From the NCBI RefSeq assembly GCF_003955685.1, contig NZ_RXHJ01000011.1, positions 1 through 64,000 of the forward strand: a DNA stretch of 64,000 bases, read 5' to 3'. This DNA comes from Corynebacterium hylobatis (GTDB lineage: Bacteria; Actinomycetota; Actinomycetes; Mycobacteriales; Mycobacteriaceae). Below the pieces are notes generated by a model. The model saw nothing but the letters and a program-made list of their open reading frames with translations. It searched no databases and was not told the origin of the DNA. Numbering within the stretch: position 1 is the first letter of the stretch; the number at the start of each line of letters is the position of its first letter. Below, piece after piece: positions 12,117 through 21,295 of the stretch. Both the position numbers and the translations under genes were made by a program.

Positions 12117-13139
12117 TCAGATCCTCTCCTCGGGGCGGGCGATGGGGTCGGGGTTGCGCCGCGGCCGGATGGCGGCGTGCGGCAGCGCGGGGGCGGGCAG
12201 CCACGTAGGGCCGGCGGGATCCTTGCCGATATAACCGCGGGTGAGGCCGAAACGGTCGCTCTGGTCCTGCCACTCCTGACGGAACTTCTCGATCTCGGCG
12301 TGGTCGCGGCCCACGAAGTTCCACCACATGACGATCTCCTCGTCGAAGGGCTCGCCTCCGATGAGCACCATCCGGGCGGGGGCCTCGCCGTGGTTGCGGA
12401 TGCGCAGCTGCCGCTCACCGACGCCGGTGTAGGCGAGTTCGGTGGGTTCGACGACGACGCCCTCGAGGTCGATCTGGCCGGCGTCGACAAGCAGGCCGTG
12501 CTCGAAGGCGGGGTCGACGTCGAGGGTGAGCAGCGCCCCGGGCTCGAGGCGGAGCTCCGCGCCGAGCAGGGGGCTGAAGGTGTGGACGGGGGAGTCGTAG
12601 CCGAGCAGGGAGCCGAGGAAGACGAGCGCGCTGCCGCCCTCGAAGTGGACGGGTTCGGGGGCGTGGTGGTCGAAGCGGCGGGGGCCGTTGCGGTCGGCGT
12701 CGGGCAGCACGGTCCACAGCTGCACGCCGTGGAGGAGGGTGGTGTCCTGCGTGGAGACCTCCGAGTGACAGATGCCGGCGCCGGCGGTCATGAGGTTGAC
12801 CTCCCCGGGCAGGACCACGGCGTGCTGATCGCCGGAGTCGTGGTGGGTGATGGAGCCCTCGAAGAGCCACGACACCGTCTGCAGGCCGGTGTGCGGGTGC
12901 GGGGCGACGTCCATGCCGCCGGAGACGGAGACGTCGTCGGGGCCGTAGTGGTCGACGAAACACCAGGCGCCGATGAGGCTGCGCTGGCGCTGGGGGAGGG
13001 TGCGGTGGACGGTCATGGCACGTGGGCCGCCGAGCGGGACCTCGCGGGAGGTGATGATCTCGACTCGGGCGCCATCGGTGCAGTGCGGGGGAGCAGGGGT
13101 GAGGACCTGCTCGACGGGGAAGCGGTCTGTGACGGACAT
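12117..13139 (-). CDS. pirin family protein (bicupin)
   Basis: A 340-aa pirin. The N-terminal cupin carries the metal-site pattern PHPHTGLQTVSW (around residue 80) and later GICHSEVS, supplying the His and Glu metal ligands. Pirins are iron-binding, and some act as quercetinases or redox sensors; which applies here cannot be seen. It is first in the operon with the GNAT and CMD genes, suggesting a shared stress role. The ATG at 13139 has a palindrome just upstream (13151-13164). Confidence 0.9.
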   Translation of the reverse strand: MSVTDRFPVEQVLTPAPPHCTDGARVEIITSREVPLGGPRAMTVHRTLPQRQRSLIGAWCFVDHYGPDDVSVSGGMDVAPHPHTGLQTVSWLFEGSITHHDSGDQHAVVLPGEVNLMTAGAGICHSEVSTQDTTLLHGVQLWTVLPDADRNGPRRFDHHAPEPVHFEGGSALVFLGSLLGYDSPVHTFSPLLGAELRLEPGALLTLDVDPAFEHGLLVDAGQIDLEGVVVEPTELAYTGVGERQLRIRNHGEAPARMVLIGGEPFDEEIVMWWNFVGRDHAEIEKFRQEWQDQSDRFGLTRGYIGKDPAGPTWLPAPALPHAAIRPRRNPDPIARPEERI

Positions 13140-13150
13140 GGCACCACTCT

Positions 13151-13164
13151 ACAACAGATGTTGT
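13151..13164. promoter_or_regulatory. inverted repeat before pirin, possible repressor site
   Basis: ACAACAGATGTTGT has two perfect 6-bp arms and a 2-bp centre, 12 bp upstream of the pirin start. Its length and position suit a MarR- or TetR-type operator. No such regulator is adjacent, so the protein that binds is unknown. Confidence 0.5.
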
Positions 13165-13212
13165 TGACACATACTCAAAAGGGTGGCGTGGGAGCGGGTT
13201 ATGCTGGATGAC

Positions 13213-13521
13213 ATGCGCGCCCTCTACCTCGGACTCGCCGCCGCGCTCAGCGTGGTGGCCCTCGTCCTCAAGCTTTTCGACGTCTCCAACCTCGCCGCCG
13301 TCATCGCCCTCCTTGCCGCCGGAGTCTTCCTCGTCCTGGGGCTCAAAGTCGTCGCCCAGGAACGCCAGCCAGGCGAGATCGTCCTCGACGAGGAGAAGCG
13401 CGCCACCCTGCGCGGGATGCTCGACCGCGGCGACGAGGGGGCCGCCATCCGCCAGGTCCAGCTCTGGTTCCGCGACGCCTCCCCGGAGCAGGCCCGCCGG
13501 ACAGTCCTCGAACTGCGCTGA
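13213..13521 (+). CDS. small protein with two membrane helices
   Basis: A 102-aa protein with hydrophobic segments at about residues 3-20 and 26-46, then a charged cytoplasmic tail ending in a helix (DEEKRATLRGMLDRGDEG and onward) that resembles a small protein-interaction domain. No family recognised. ATG 13213 is preferred over earlier in-frame starts because TATGCT at 13200-13205 stands 7 nt before it, as in leaderless genes. It is followed after 3 nt by a membrane-anchored partner, forming a two-gene unit. Confidence 0.7.
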   Translation: MRALYLGLAAALSVVALVLKLFDVSNLAAVIALLAAGVFLVLGLKVVAQERQPGEIVLDEEKRATLRGMLDRGDEGAAIRQVQLWFRDASPEQARRTVLELR

Positions 13522-13524
13522 GCC

Positions 13525-14265
13525 GTGGCAAAGATCCTCCTCCGGGTGCTGGCCGGCCTCCTCGTGGGGCTGGTCCTGCTCATCGGGGGCTTCTACTTCG
13601 TGGCCTGCGGCCCCCTCAACGGCATGCAGGCCCGGCAGCTGGCCGCCATGTTCGAGCGGCAGGCGGAGGAGGCCGGGCTGTCCGAACATGTCAGCTACCA
13701 GGGCGGGGTCGGTTATAAGGGAGTCGGCGAGGTCATCGTCCGCCCCGATTTCGCGGGCCTCGACCGGGCGGAGGTCTCCCGGCTCATCGGCCTGCTCCAG
13801 GACCAGAACGGCTCCGGTGGCGTTGACGTCCGCAAGCAGTCCAGCTTCTTCCGGCTCGACGGGGTCAACCACTCCGGGGCGGAACACACCCGGGCCGCCG
13901 TCTTCGACGCCACCGCCGCCTTCACCGGCCCCGGCACCGCGGTGGCGGGGGTCGCCTTCGACCGCACCGGCCGGATGGTCACCCTCCGGATGCCGGACTG
14001 CGCGGACGCCCGGTGCCGCCTGACCGTGGCCGCCGACGTGCTCCCCGCATACCCGGAACTCACCCGCGCCCAACTCGAGGGGACGAGCGGGCGCAGTGAC
14101 GACTTCGTGTGCCTGCGGCTGCAGTTCGGGCAGGACCGCGCCCAGGGGATGCGGGCCTGCACCGCCCCCGACGAGGAGGTCGACCCGGACCGGCTGCGGG
14201 CCGTCCTGGAGACCGGTGTCAGCCACGAGACGTGGGGAGCCGCGCCGGGGACCTCAGCGCGCTGA
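13525..14265 (+). CDS. membrane-anchored exported protein, unknown function
   Basis: A 246-aa protein with one N-terminal hydrophobic segment (residues 4-26) ending in FVAC (C28), which is a weak lipobox; it could be a lipoprotein or a simple signal-anchored protein. The outer part has paired cysteines (ADARC, DDFVC, MRACT) that could form disulfides. No known domain recognised. The GTG start lies 3 nt after the previous stop, so it is co-translated with the small membrane protein. ndk follows after 29 bp with its own promoter. Confidence 0.72.
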   Translation: MAKILLRVLAGLLVGLVLLIGGFYFVACGPLNGMQARQLAAMFERQAEEAGLSEHVSYQGGVGYKGVGEVIVRPDFAGLDRAEVSRLIGLLQDQNGSGGVDVRKQSSFFRLDGVNHSGAEHTRAAVFDATAAFTGPGTAVAGVAFDRTGRMVTLRMPDCADARCRLTVAADVLPAYPELTRAQLEGTSGRSDDFVCLRLQFGQDRAQGMRACTAPDEEVDPDRLRAVLETGVSHETWGAAPGTSAR

Positions 14266-14294
14266 GCGACACCTGCTCGGGTAGGATCCTCGCC

Positions 14295-14705
14295 ATGACT
14301 GAACGCACTCTCATCCTCATCAAGCCGGACGGTGTCACCAACGGCCACGTCGGCGAGATCATCGCCCGCATCGAGCGCAAGGGCCTCAGGCTCACCGCTC
14401 TGGACCTGCGTGTCGCCGACCGCGCCACCGCTGAGCAGCACTACGCCGAGCACTCCGACAAGCCCTTCTTCGGCGAGCTCGTCGAGTTCATCACCTCCGC
14501 ACCGCTGATCGCCGGCATCGTCGAGGGTGAGCGTGCCATCGAGGCATGGCGTCAGCTGGCCGGCGGCACCGATCCGGTCTCCAAGGCCACCCCGGGCACC
14601 ATCCGCGGTGACTTCGCCCTGACCGTCGGCGAGAACGTCGTCCACGGCTCCGACTCCCCGGAGTCCGCCGAGCGCGAGATCTCCATCTGGTTCCCGAACC
14701 TGTAG
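14295..14705 (+). CDS. ndk: nucleoside diphosphate kinase
   Basis: Transfers the gamma-phosphate between nucleoside tri- and diphosphates. The 136-aa length is standard. The phosphohistidine is H117 in NVVHGSDS, and LILIKPDGV (residues 6-14) is the conserved N-terminal strand. TAGGAT at 14282-14287 stands 7 nt before ATG, so the message is leaderless. A strong terminator follows the stop. Confidence 0.97.
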   Translation: MTERTLILIKPDGVTNGHVGEIIARIERKGLRLTALDLRVADRATAEQHYAEHSDKPFFGELVEFITSAPLIAGIVEGERAIEAWRQLAGGTDPVSKATPGTIRGDFALTVGENVVHGSDSPESAEREISIWFPNL

Positions 14706-14719
14706 GTCCCGGAACTCAG

Positions 14720-14745
14720 GGCCCCCGCCACGTGCGGGGGCCTTT
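14720..14745 (+). terminator. rho-independent terminator after ndk
   Basis: GGCCCCCGC pairs with GCGGGGGCC around a 5-nt loop, followed by a short T-run. It lies 15 bp after the ndk stop and may also serve the convergent gene ending at 14757. Confidence 0.85.
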
Positions 14746-14756
14746 GTCATCTCCGC

Positions 14757-15479
14757 TCATCTCCGGTGCAGCTCCTCCAGCACCCGCACACCCACCGGGG
14801 TGATCTCCACCAGGTGGCGGGAGGTGTCCGCCCCGGAGTCGATCGTGGACACCCCCACCACGCCCTGCCGGTGCAGCGCGATGACCTCTCCGTGCACCTC
14901 CGACTCCTCCCGGTTGAGGACCTCGGCGAGCTTCCACACCCGGGCACGGATGCCGTCGATGGCCCCGAGTGCAGTCAGGCCGAGCAGTACCTCCCGGTGT
15001 TCGGCGGCCGCCCGCAGGCGGGTGGCGGTGGCCTCCTCCAGCGGGGTGGTCTCCAGGGCCGCCCGGGCCCGGCGCCGGCCCACGACCTCGCTGCGGCGCC
15101 CGGCCGCGCGCGCCGTCCACAGAATCGCCGCGGTGGTGCCCGCGAAATAGAACGGCCAGACGGGTACCTCGCCGATCACCCCGTCGCCGGGCAGCAGCCC
15201 CGCCCCGAATGCCAGTGCACCGGGCAGGAAGGGGCGCACCCGGTCCCAGCGGGAGAAATCCACCGGGGAGAGGGTGGGCATGTCCAACCCGCCGGACCAG
15301 AAACTGCGGGGTACCACCAGCCAGGCGGTCAGGGCCGTCACTGCGGCGGCCACCAGGGCGGGGACTGGCAGGCCGGTCATGATGAACGTGAACGTGGCGC
15401 CGACCCCGGCGGAGGGGATCAGCGCCCGCCCGAGGGGCAGCGCAGTGCGCTCGCGGTAGCGCGACAACTCATCCGACAC
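14757..15479 (-). CDS. membrane protein with C-terminal winged-helix-like domain
   Basis: A 240-aa protein. Two hydrophobic pairs lie in the first half (about residues 17-56 and 86-118). The last 80 residues look like a winged helix: EHREVLLGLTALGAIDGI, then RVWKLAEVLNREESEVHGEV and a wing ending VEITPVGVRVLEEL. That would be a membrane-tethered DNA- or RNA-binding protein, or a sensor. GTG 15479 is preferred over ATG 15512 because TAGGGT lies 8 nt before it. It diverges from rne, which hints at a link to RNA metabolism but proves nothing. Confidence 0.72.
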   Translation of the reverse strand: MSDELSRYRERTALPLGRALIPSAGVGATFTFIMTGLPVPALVAAAVTALTAWLVVPRSFWSGGLDMPTLSPVDFSRWDRVRPFLPGALAFGAGLLPGDGVIGEVPVWPFYFAGTTAAILWTARAAGRRSEVVGRRRARAALETTPLEEATATRLRAAAEHREVLLGLTALGAIDGIRARVWKLAEVLNREESEVHGEVIALHRQGVVGVSTIDSGADTSRHLVEITPVGVRVLEELHRR

Positions 15480-15569
15480 AGCCTCCGACCCTACGCGCTT
15501 CGGCACGGCCATCCCCTGGTGTGCGACAATGGCGGCTGGATCGTGCTGTCATCGCCCCCGTCCTGATGC

Positions 15570-15591
15570 GGGGTGCTCGAGGCGGCACCCC
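15570..15591 (+). promoter_or_regulatory. hairpin in the rne 5' leader
   Basis: GGGGTGC (15570-15576) pairs with GCACCCC (15585-15591) around an 8-nt loop. A second small inverted repeat, AGTTGCACAACT, follows at about 15594-15605. Both lie in the 205-bp region before rne. In E. coli the rne leader mediates autoregulation; whether this one does is unknown. Confidence 0.4.
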
Positions 15592-15717
15592 AGAAGTTGC
15601 ACAACTCAATACCGCAGACAACGACGAAACTTTGCAGGCGACCCCTGTGCGGCGGCGGCGAGGACCCCTCGCCAGCGCCCGGGGAGTGAGCCGCCCTGAG
15701 GAACAACAGGAGAACCC

Positions 15718-18700
15718 GTGGCTGAATCCACTGAACCCACCGACCGAAACAACACTGACAGCTGGGAGAAGGCGGCACCGAGGAAACGCCGCTCCACACG
15801 CAAGGCGACCCGGAAGACCGCTGCACCCCAGGCAGAACAGGTGCAGACTGAGGCTGCGCAGCCGCAGCTTGACCCGGAGCTGCTGGAGAAGAAGGTCCGC
15901 GTCCATGTCCTGGCCAAGGCCCTGGGGAAGACCTCGAGGGAGATCATCGAGGTGGCCGCAGGCCTGGGTCTGAAGAAGGTCGCCCAGTCCGCACTCGCCC
16001 CCGAGGAGACCCGCCAGGTCCTCGACGCGCTCGCGCCTCAGGCTGAGACTGAACCGGAGGACGCCCCGCAGGACGCGGAGCTGATCCGCAGCCGGGTCCG
16101 CAAGAACGTCGCCAACGAGATCTCCCAGATCGAGGAGAAGGTCGAGGCCGACCTCGCTGTCCTCCTGCAGGAGGAGCCGACCGAGGACCTCCTGGAGGAC
16201 GTCACCCCGGAGATCACCCCGAAGCCGGCGGAGGAGTCCGTCGTCGAGCAGTTCGTGCCGCTGTTCATGGCCCCCGGCACGGAAGCCGCCGCGGTGGAGC
16301 CTGAGGGTGAGGACGAGGACGAGGATGAGACCACTGCTTCACGACGCCGCCGACGCGGCCGCCGTGGCGCCGGCCGTGGCCGGGGCACCGAGGAACAGGA
16401 GACCCCCGAGGTAGCGGAGACCGTCGAGGAAGAGGACGTCGATAAGCCGGAAGAGGACCTGCCCGAGGAGCCCGTCGCCCTCAAGGGCTCCACCCGACTG
16501 GAGGCACAGCGCCGCCGCCGCACCGAGATGCGCGAGGAGGGCCGTCGCAAGAAGCACATCGTCTCCCAGGCGGAGTTCCTGGCCCGCCGCGAATCCGTCG
16601 AACGCACCATGGTGGTGCGCGAACGCCAGCGCCACGACCACCCGGGCGTGGTCACCCAGGTCGGCGTGCTTGAGGACGAACTGCTTGTCGAGCACTTCGT
16701 CACCAGCGAGGCGCAGGCCTCCATGATCGGCAACATCTACCTCGGCCGTGTGCAGAATGTGCTGCCCAGCATGGAGGCGGCGTTCATTGACATCGGCCAG
16801 GGCCGCAACGGTGTCCTCTACGCCGGTGAGGTCGACTGGAAGTCCGCAGGCCTCGGCGGCCGCGGCCGACGCATCGAGCAGGCCCTGAAATCCGGCGACC
16901 AGGTCCTCGTCCAGGTGAGCAAGGATCCCCTCGGCCACAAGGGGGCGCGCCTGACCACACAGATCTCCCTCGCCGGCCGCTACCTGGTCTACGTGCCCGG
17001 CGGCCGCAGCGCAGGCATCTCCCGCAAGCTGCCCGGCCCCGAGCGCAGACGCCTCAAGGAGATCCTCGCCCGCGTGGTGCCGGGCCAGGGCGGGGCGATC
17101 ATCCGCACCGCCGCCGAGAATGTGCCGGAGGAGGCCATCGCCGCGGACGTGGACCGTCTGCACCGCCTCTGGGAGGACATCCAGGAACGCGCCGGTAAGG
17201 AGATGAGCTCCCGCGGTGCCCGCCCCGTCACCATGTACGAGGAACCGGACATGCTGGTCAAGGTCGTCCGGGACCTGTTCAACGAGGACTTCACCTCGCT
17301 GATCGTCGACGGCGACCGTGCCTGGAACACTGTCCACGCCTACGTGAAGTCCGTCGCCCCCGACCTCCTCGACCGTGTGCAGCGCTACAACCGTGACGAA
17401 CGCGACGGCAGGGACGCCTTCGAGCAGTTCCGTGTCGACGAGCAGCTGCAGAAGGCCCTCAACCGCAAGGTCTGGCTGCCCTCCGGCGGCTCCCTGGTCA
17501 TCGACCGGACTGAGGCGATGGTCGTCGTCGACGTCAACACCGGAAAATTCACCGGCTCCGGCGGCAACCTCGAGGAGACCGTCACCCGCAACAACCTTGA
17601 GGCGGCCGAGGAGATCGTCCGCCAGATGCGGCTGCGCGACCTCGGCGGCATGATCGTCGTCGATTTCATCGACATGGTCCTGCCCGAGAACCAGGAACTG
17701 GTGCTGCGCCGCCTCAAGGAGGCCCTCGGCCGCGACCGCACCCGCCACCAGGTCTCTGAGGTCACCTCCCTCGGCCTGGTGCAGATGACCCGCAAGCGCC
17801 TGGGCACCGGCCTGCTGGACACCTTCTCCACCGAATGCGAACACTGCGCAGGTCGCGGCCTCATCCTGCATGAGGACCCGGTTGAGGAGCGCCCCGAGGT
17901 CGAGGAGCGGCCCCGCGGTCAGCGCGGCCGTGGCTCCCAGGGCCCGACCCGCCACCCGGCGGCCGTCGCCCTGCGCCAGGAGGAGCCGGCGGAGGCTGAG
18001 GTCATTGAGGTCGCTGAGACTGCTGAGGTGGCCGAGGATGCACAGGTCCCGGGCATCGAGGAACTCGCAGCCGCAGTCGTGGTCACCGACGACGAACCCG
18101 ACACCGCTTCCCGACGCCGCCGATCCCGACGCGGCCGCCGCGGCACCAGCCGGGGCCGCGCCCCTGAGGCTGCTGAGGTCCCGGAGGTGGTGGAGGAGTC
18201 CGGCAGCAGCGACATCGAAGCCATCGTCGACGCCGCCGTCGACCGGGCCGATGAGATCGACCCCGAGGAGCCCTCGGGTGCCGACTATGTGCCAGCCATT
18301 GCGGGTGGGGAGAAGACCTTCCAGCAGGCGGTCGCCGATTTCGATGCCTCCCCGCGCCGTCGCCGCCGCACCCGGGGCAACTCCCGCTCGGACCACCGCC
18401 CGAAGCCGGAGGATTTCCCCGGTTCGGCGCCCTCCGGCCCGGTGGCCAGGGCTGAGGAGACCATGATCAAGGTGCCCGAGGTTCGGGAGGTCCGGGAGGA
18501 GAGCAGCCCGCGTGGCCGCGGACGCCGCCGGGTCAGCCGCTCCACCAGCCCCCGCGAGGAGAGCCGGGTGACGGAGCAGCCGCAGGCGCAGCCGGCCGAG
18601 AGGCCGGCGGAGGAGCAGCTGCGCGGCAACCGCCCCTCGGAGGTCTCCTCCGGCGCGCCCACCAGGGCACGCGGACGCCGGCGCGCCGTGCGCCGCACCA

Positions 18701-18843
18701 CCGTCACGACGCAGGAGACCACACCCGCACAGCCGGAGCAGGCGCCCCGGCGTGAGGAGAAACGGGACGTGGTGGAAGGTGGCGTCGAGAAGCGCGCGGG
18801 TCGCGGCCGCAGGCGCGTGAGCAGGCGGAGCAGCGGACGTTAA
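15718..18843 (+). CDS. rne: ribonuclease E/G
   Basis: Endoribonuclease for rRNA processing and mRNA decay. The 1041-aa protein has, in order: an N-terminal IF2-like helical domain (VRVHVLAKALGKTSREIIEV, near residue 60), an acidic and Arg-rich region, an S1 domain (about 335-420, YLGRVQNVLPSMEAAFIDIG), the RNase E/G catalytic core with WLPSGGSLVIDRTEAM (about 583) and the metal Asp in VVDVNTGKF (about 603), the Zn-link CEHC (about 707), and a 330-residue disordered tail with repeated R-rich blocks such as RRRSRRGRRG. The arrangement is typical of actinobacteria. GTG start with an AGGAG site. Confidence 0.96.
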   Translation: MAESTEPTDRNNTDSWEKAAPRKRRSTRKATRKTAAPQAEQVQTEAAQPQLDPELLEKKVRVHVLAKALGKTSREIIEVAAGLGLKKVAQSALAPEETRQVLDALAPQAETEPEDAPQDAELIRSRVRKNVANEISQIEEKVEADLAVLLQEEPTEDLLEDVTPEITPKPAEESVVEQFVPLFMAPGTEAAAVEPEGEDEDEDETTASRRRRRGRRGAGRGRGTEEQETPEVAETVEEEDVDKPEEDLPEEPVALKGSTRLEAQRRRRTEMREEGRRKKHIVSQAEFLARRESVERTMVVRERQRHDHPGVVTQVGVLEDELLVEHFVTSEAQASMIGNIYLGRVQNVLPSMEAAFIDIGQGRNGVLYAGEVDWKSAGLGGRGRRIEQALKSGDQVLVQVSKDPLGHKGARLTTQISLAGRYLVYVPGGRSAGISRKLPGPERRRLKEILARVVPGQGGAIIRTAAENVPEEAIAADVDRLHRLWEDIQERAGKEMSSRGARPVTMYEEPDMLVKVVRDLFNEDFTSLIVDGDRAWNTVHAYVKSVAPDLLDRVQRYNRDERDGRDAFEQFRVDEQLQKALNRKVWLPSGGSLVIDRTEAMVVVDVNTGKFTGSGGNLEETVTRNNLEAAEEIVRQMRLRDLGGMIVVDFIDMVLPENQELVLRRLKEALGRDRTRHQVSEVTSLGLVQMTRKRLGTGLLDTFSTECEHCAGRGLILHEDPVEERPEVEERPRGQRGRGSQGPTRHPAAVALRQEEPAEAEVIEVAETAEVAEDAQVPGIEELAAAVVVTDDEPDTASRRRRSRRGRRGTSRGRAPEAAEVPEVVEESGSSDIEAIVDAAVDRADEIDPEEPSGADYVPAIAGGEKTFQQAVADFDASPRRRRRTRGNSRSDHRPKPEDFPGSAPSGPVARAEETMIKVPEVREVREESSPRGRGRRRVSRSTSPREESRVTEQPQAQPAERPAEEQLRGNRPSEVSSGAPTRARGRRRAVRRTTVTTQETTPAQPEQAPRREEKRDVVEGGVEKRAGRGRRRVSRRSSGR

Positions 18844-18890
18844 TGGCTCACACCAGCAGTTTGTCTTTTGATGAGCTGGCGGGGTAGTCT

Positions 18891-19036
18891 TTGACAGTCG
18901 CTGTTTTAGGGATATTGCGCCGCCCTGCCCCCTGGGGCTCCGGTGTGCCTGCAGGCCCTGGAACGCAAGTGAAATACGTCCATTCAGGTCCGCGTCCGCG
19001 AACCTGAGCCGAGTTTAGATAAGGGGTAACCCTCCT
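18891..19036 (+). promoter_or_regulatory. rplU promoter and structured leader
   Basis: TTGACA at 18891-18896 with TATTGC at 18913-18918 (16-bp spacer) is the likely promoter. The leader of about 110 nt contains a hairpin, TCAGGT (18984-18989) with ACCTGA (19002-19007) and an inner CGCG pairing. Ribosomal-protein leaders often carry autoregulatory folds, but the match to any known one was not tested. Confidence 0.5.
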
Positions 19037-19342
19037 ATGTACGCGATCGTCAAGACCGGCGGCAAGCAGTACAAGGTTGCCGAAGGTGACCTCGTCAAGG
19101 TCGAGAAGCTCGAGGGTGAGCCGGGTGCGTCCGTGGCTCTGACCCCCGTTCTGCTCGTCGACGGTTCCAACGTCAAGTCCAAGGCCGACGACCTCGCCAG
19201 CGTGAGCGTCGCCGCAGAGATCGTCGAGCACACCAAGGGCCCGAAGATCCACATCATGAAGTACAAGAACAAGACCGGCTACAAGAAGCGCCAGGGTCAC
19301 CGTCAGCCGCTGACGGTGCTCAAGGTCACCGGTATCAAATAA
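19037..19342 (+). CDS. rplU: 50S ribosomal protein L21
   Basis: A 101-aa L21 protein of the large ribosomal subunit. [20 protein letters not shown] is the standard N-terminus, and the basic end [20 protein letters not shown] contacts 23S rRNA. A GGGG-type site precedes ATG. rpmA follows after 17 bp in the same operon, the universal rplU-rpmA-obg order. Confidence 0.98.
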   Translation: MYAIVKTGGKQYKVAEGDLVKVEKLEGEPGASVALTPVLLVDGSNVKSKADDLASVSVAAEIVEHTKGPKIHIMKYKNKTGYKKRQGHRQPLTVLKVTGIK

Positions 19343-19359
19343 GCCAAGGAGGGTAACCA

Positions 19360-19626
19360 ATGGCAACTAAGAAGGGTGCATCCAGCTCCAGCAACGGCCG
19401 CGACTCCGAGGCCAAGCGCCTCGGCGTGAAGCGTTTCGGTGGCCAGCAGGTCAAGGCCGGTGAGATCCTGGTCCGTCAGCGCGGAACCAAGTTCCACCCG
19501 GGCGAGAACGTCGGTCGCGGTGGCGACGACACTCTCTTCGCCCTCAAGGCCGGTGCCGTCGAGTTCGGCATCAAGCGCAACCGTCGCATGGTCAACATCG
19601 TTGAGAACGAGACCGTCGACGCCTAG
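19360..19626 (+). CDS. rpmA: 50S ribosomal protein L27
   Basis: An 88-aa L27 protein whose N-terminal tail reaches the peptidyl-transferase centre. It starts [16 protein letters not shown] directly, with no cleavable extension of the Firmicutes type. An AAGGAGG site lies 6-8 nt before the ATG. A weak terminator follows, then obgE. Confidence 0.98.
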   Translation: MATKKGASSSSNGRDSEAKRLGVKRFGGQQVKAGEILVRQRGTKFHPGENVGRGGDDTLFALKAGAVEFGIKRNRRMVNIVENETVDA

Positions 19627-19649
19627 GTCATAACGACCACTGTCTGGAG

Positions 19650-19683
19650 CCCGTCGCATCCCTTCCGGGGGAGCGGCGGGTTT
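19650..19683 (+). terminator. probable terminator after rpmA
   Basis: CCCGTCGC (19650-19657) pairs with GCGGCGGG (19673-19680), with one G-U pair, followed by TTT. The T-run is short, so read-through into obgE is likely. Confidence 0.5.
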
Positions 19684-19742
19684 CGGCCATTTCTGCAGGT
19701 ATTCTTGAGCACTACCTGCCCCACAACAGGAGGAAGACCCAC

Positions 19743-21260
19743 ATGTCCCGCTTCGTAGACCGCGTGGTCCTGCACCTCGCCGCCGGAGACGGCGGCCACG
19801 GCTGCGTGTCCGTCCACCGGGAGAAGTTCAAACCACTCGGCGGACCCGACGGAGGCAACGGCGGCCACGGCGGTGACATCATCCTGGAGGTCTCCCCCCA
19901 GGTGCACACCCTCATGGACTTCCACTTCCGCCCCCACATCAAGGCCGACCGCGGCGCCAACGGCGCCGGCTCCAACCGCAACGGCGCCCGCGGTGAGGAC
20001 CTCATCCTCGAGGTGCCGGTGGGCACCGTCGTCATGTCTGAAGGTGGCGAGGTCCTGGCCGACCTCACCGTGCCCGGCACCCGCTTCATTGCCGCCGCCG
20101 GTGGCTTCGGTGGCCTGGGCAACTCCGCACTGGCCTCCCACAAGCGCAAGGCACCCGGCTTTGCGCTCAAGGGCGAACCTGGTGAGCAGCACGACCTCAT
20201 CCTGGAACTGAAGACCATGGCCGATGTCGGCCTCGTCGGCTTCCCCTCCGCCGGCAAGTCCTCGCTCATCTCGGTGCTCTCCGCCGCGAAACCCAAGATC
20301 GCCGACTACCCCTTCACCACGCTGGCCCCCAACCTGGGCGTGGTCAACGTCGGACACGAGTCCTTCACCATGGCCGACGTCCCCGGCCTGATCCCCGGGG
20401 CCTCCGAAGGCAAGGGCCTCGGCCTGGACTTCCTCCGCCACATCGAACGCACCTCCGTGCTGGTGCACGTGGTCGACACCGCCACCATGGAACCCGGCCG
20501 CGACCCGGTCAGCGACATCGAGGCCCTCGAAGCCGAACTCGCCGCCTACGAGTCCGTGCTCGAAGGCGACGTGGGACTCGGGGACCTGAGCGACCGGCCG
20601 CGCGTCATCGTCCTCAACAAGGCCGACGTGCCCGAGGCCGAGGAGCTCGCCGAGTTCGTCCGCGAGGACCTGGAGGAGAAATTCGGCTGGCCGATCTTCA
20701 TCATCTCCGCCGTCGCACACAAGGGCCTGGAACCGCTGAAGTACAAGCTCCTGGAGATCGTCAAGGAGGATCGCCGCCGCCGCCCCCGCGCGGCGGTGGA
20801 CACCGAGCACACCATCATCCGTCCCAAGGCCGTCGACGCCCGCAAGCGCCGCGCGCCCGAATTCGTGGTCACCCCAGACCCGGAGATCGAGGGTGGCTTC
20901 ATCGTCACCGGCGAGAAGATCGAACGCTGGATCACCCAGACCGACTTCGAGAACGAGGAAGCCATCGGTTACCTCGCCGACCGCCTCGCCGCCATGGGCG
21001 TCGAGGACGCCCTGCACAGGGCAGGTGCCCGTGAAGGGGCGCACGTCACCATCGGCGACGTCTCCTTCGACTGGGAGCCGCTCACCGGTGCCGGCGTCGA
21101 CCCGACCGTGGCCGGCCGCGGCCAGGACGCCCGCCTGCTGTCCAACGAGCGGCTCTCCGCCACGGAACGCAAGCGCGCCTCCCAGGCCCGACGCGGACTC
21201 ATCGACGAATACGACTACGGCGACGACGAGACCGCCTCCCGGGAGCGCTGGGAGGGCTGA
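19743..21260 (+). CDS. obgE: GTPase Obg/CgtA, ribosome assembly
   Basis: A 505-aa Obg GTPase acting in 50S maturation and stress control. The Gly-rich Obg fold starts [20 protein letters not shown]. The G domain has P-loop GFPSAGKSS (about residue 166), switch DYPFTTL, DVPGLI and NKAD. The C-terminal OCT domain follows (about 350-430) and then an unstructured tail. AGGAGG precedes ATG. It sits in the classic rplU-rpmA-obg-proB order. Confidence 0.97.
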   Translation: MSRFVDRVVLHLAAGDGGHGCVSVHREKFKPLGGPDGGNGGHGGDIILEVSPQVHTLMDFHFRPHIKADRGANGAGSNRNGARGEDLILEVPVGTVVMSEGGEVLADLTVPGTRFIAAAGGFGGLGNSALASHKRKAPGFALKGEPGEQHDLILELKTMADVGLVGFPSAGKSSLISVLSAAKPKIADYPFTTLAPNLGVVNVGHESFTMADVPGLIPGASEGKGLGLDFLRHIERTSVLVHVVDTATMEPGRDPVSDIEALEAELAAYESVLEGDVGLGDLSDRPRVIVLNKADVPEAEELAEFVREDLEEKFGWPIFIISAVAHKGLEPLKYKLLEIVKEDRRRRPRAAVDTEHTIIRPKAVDARKRRAPEFVVTPDPEIEGGFIVTGEKIERWITQTDFENEEAIGYLADRLAAMGVEDALHRAGAREGAHVTIGDVSFDWEPLTGAGVDPTVAGRGQDARLLSNERLSATERKRASQARRGLIDEYDYGDDETASRERWEG

Positions 21261-21295
21261 CCCCGGTCGGGGGAGTGTCTGTAGACTGGGCAGAC

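Noticed and set aside
16339..18396. Long antisense frame over rne (685 codons)
   Set aside because: Low-complexity shadow of the rne coding sequence without family features.
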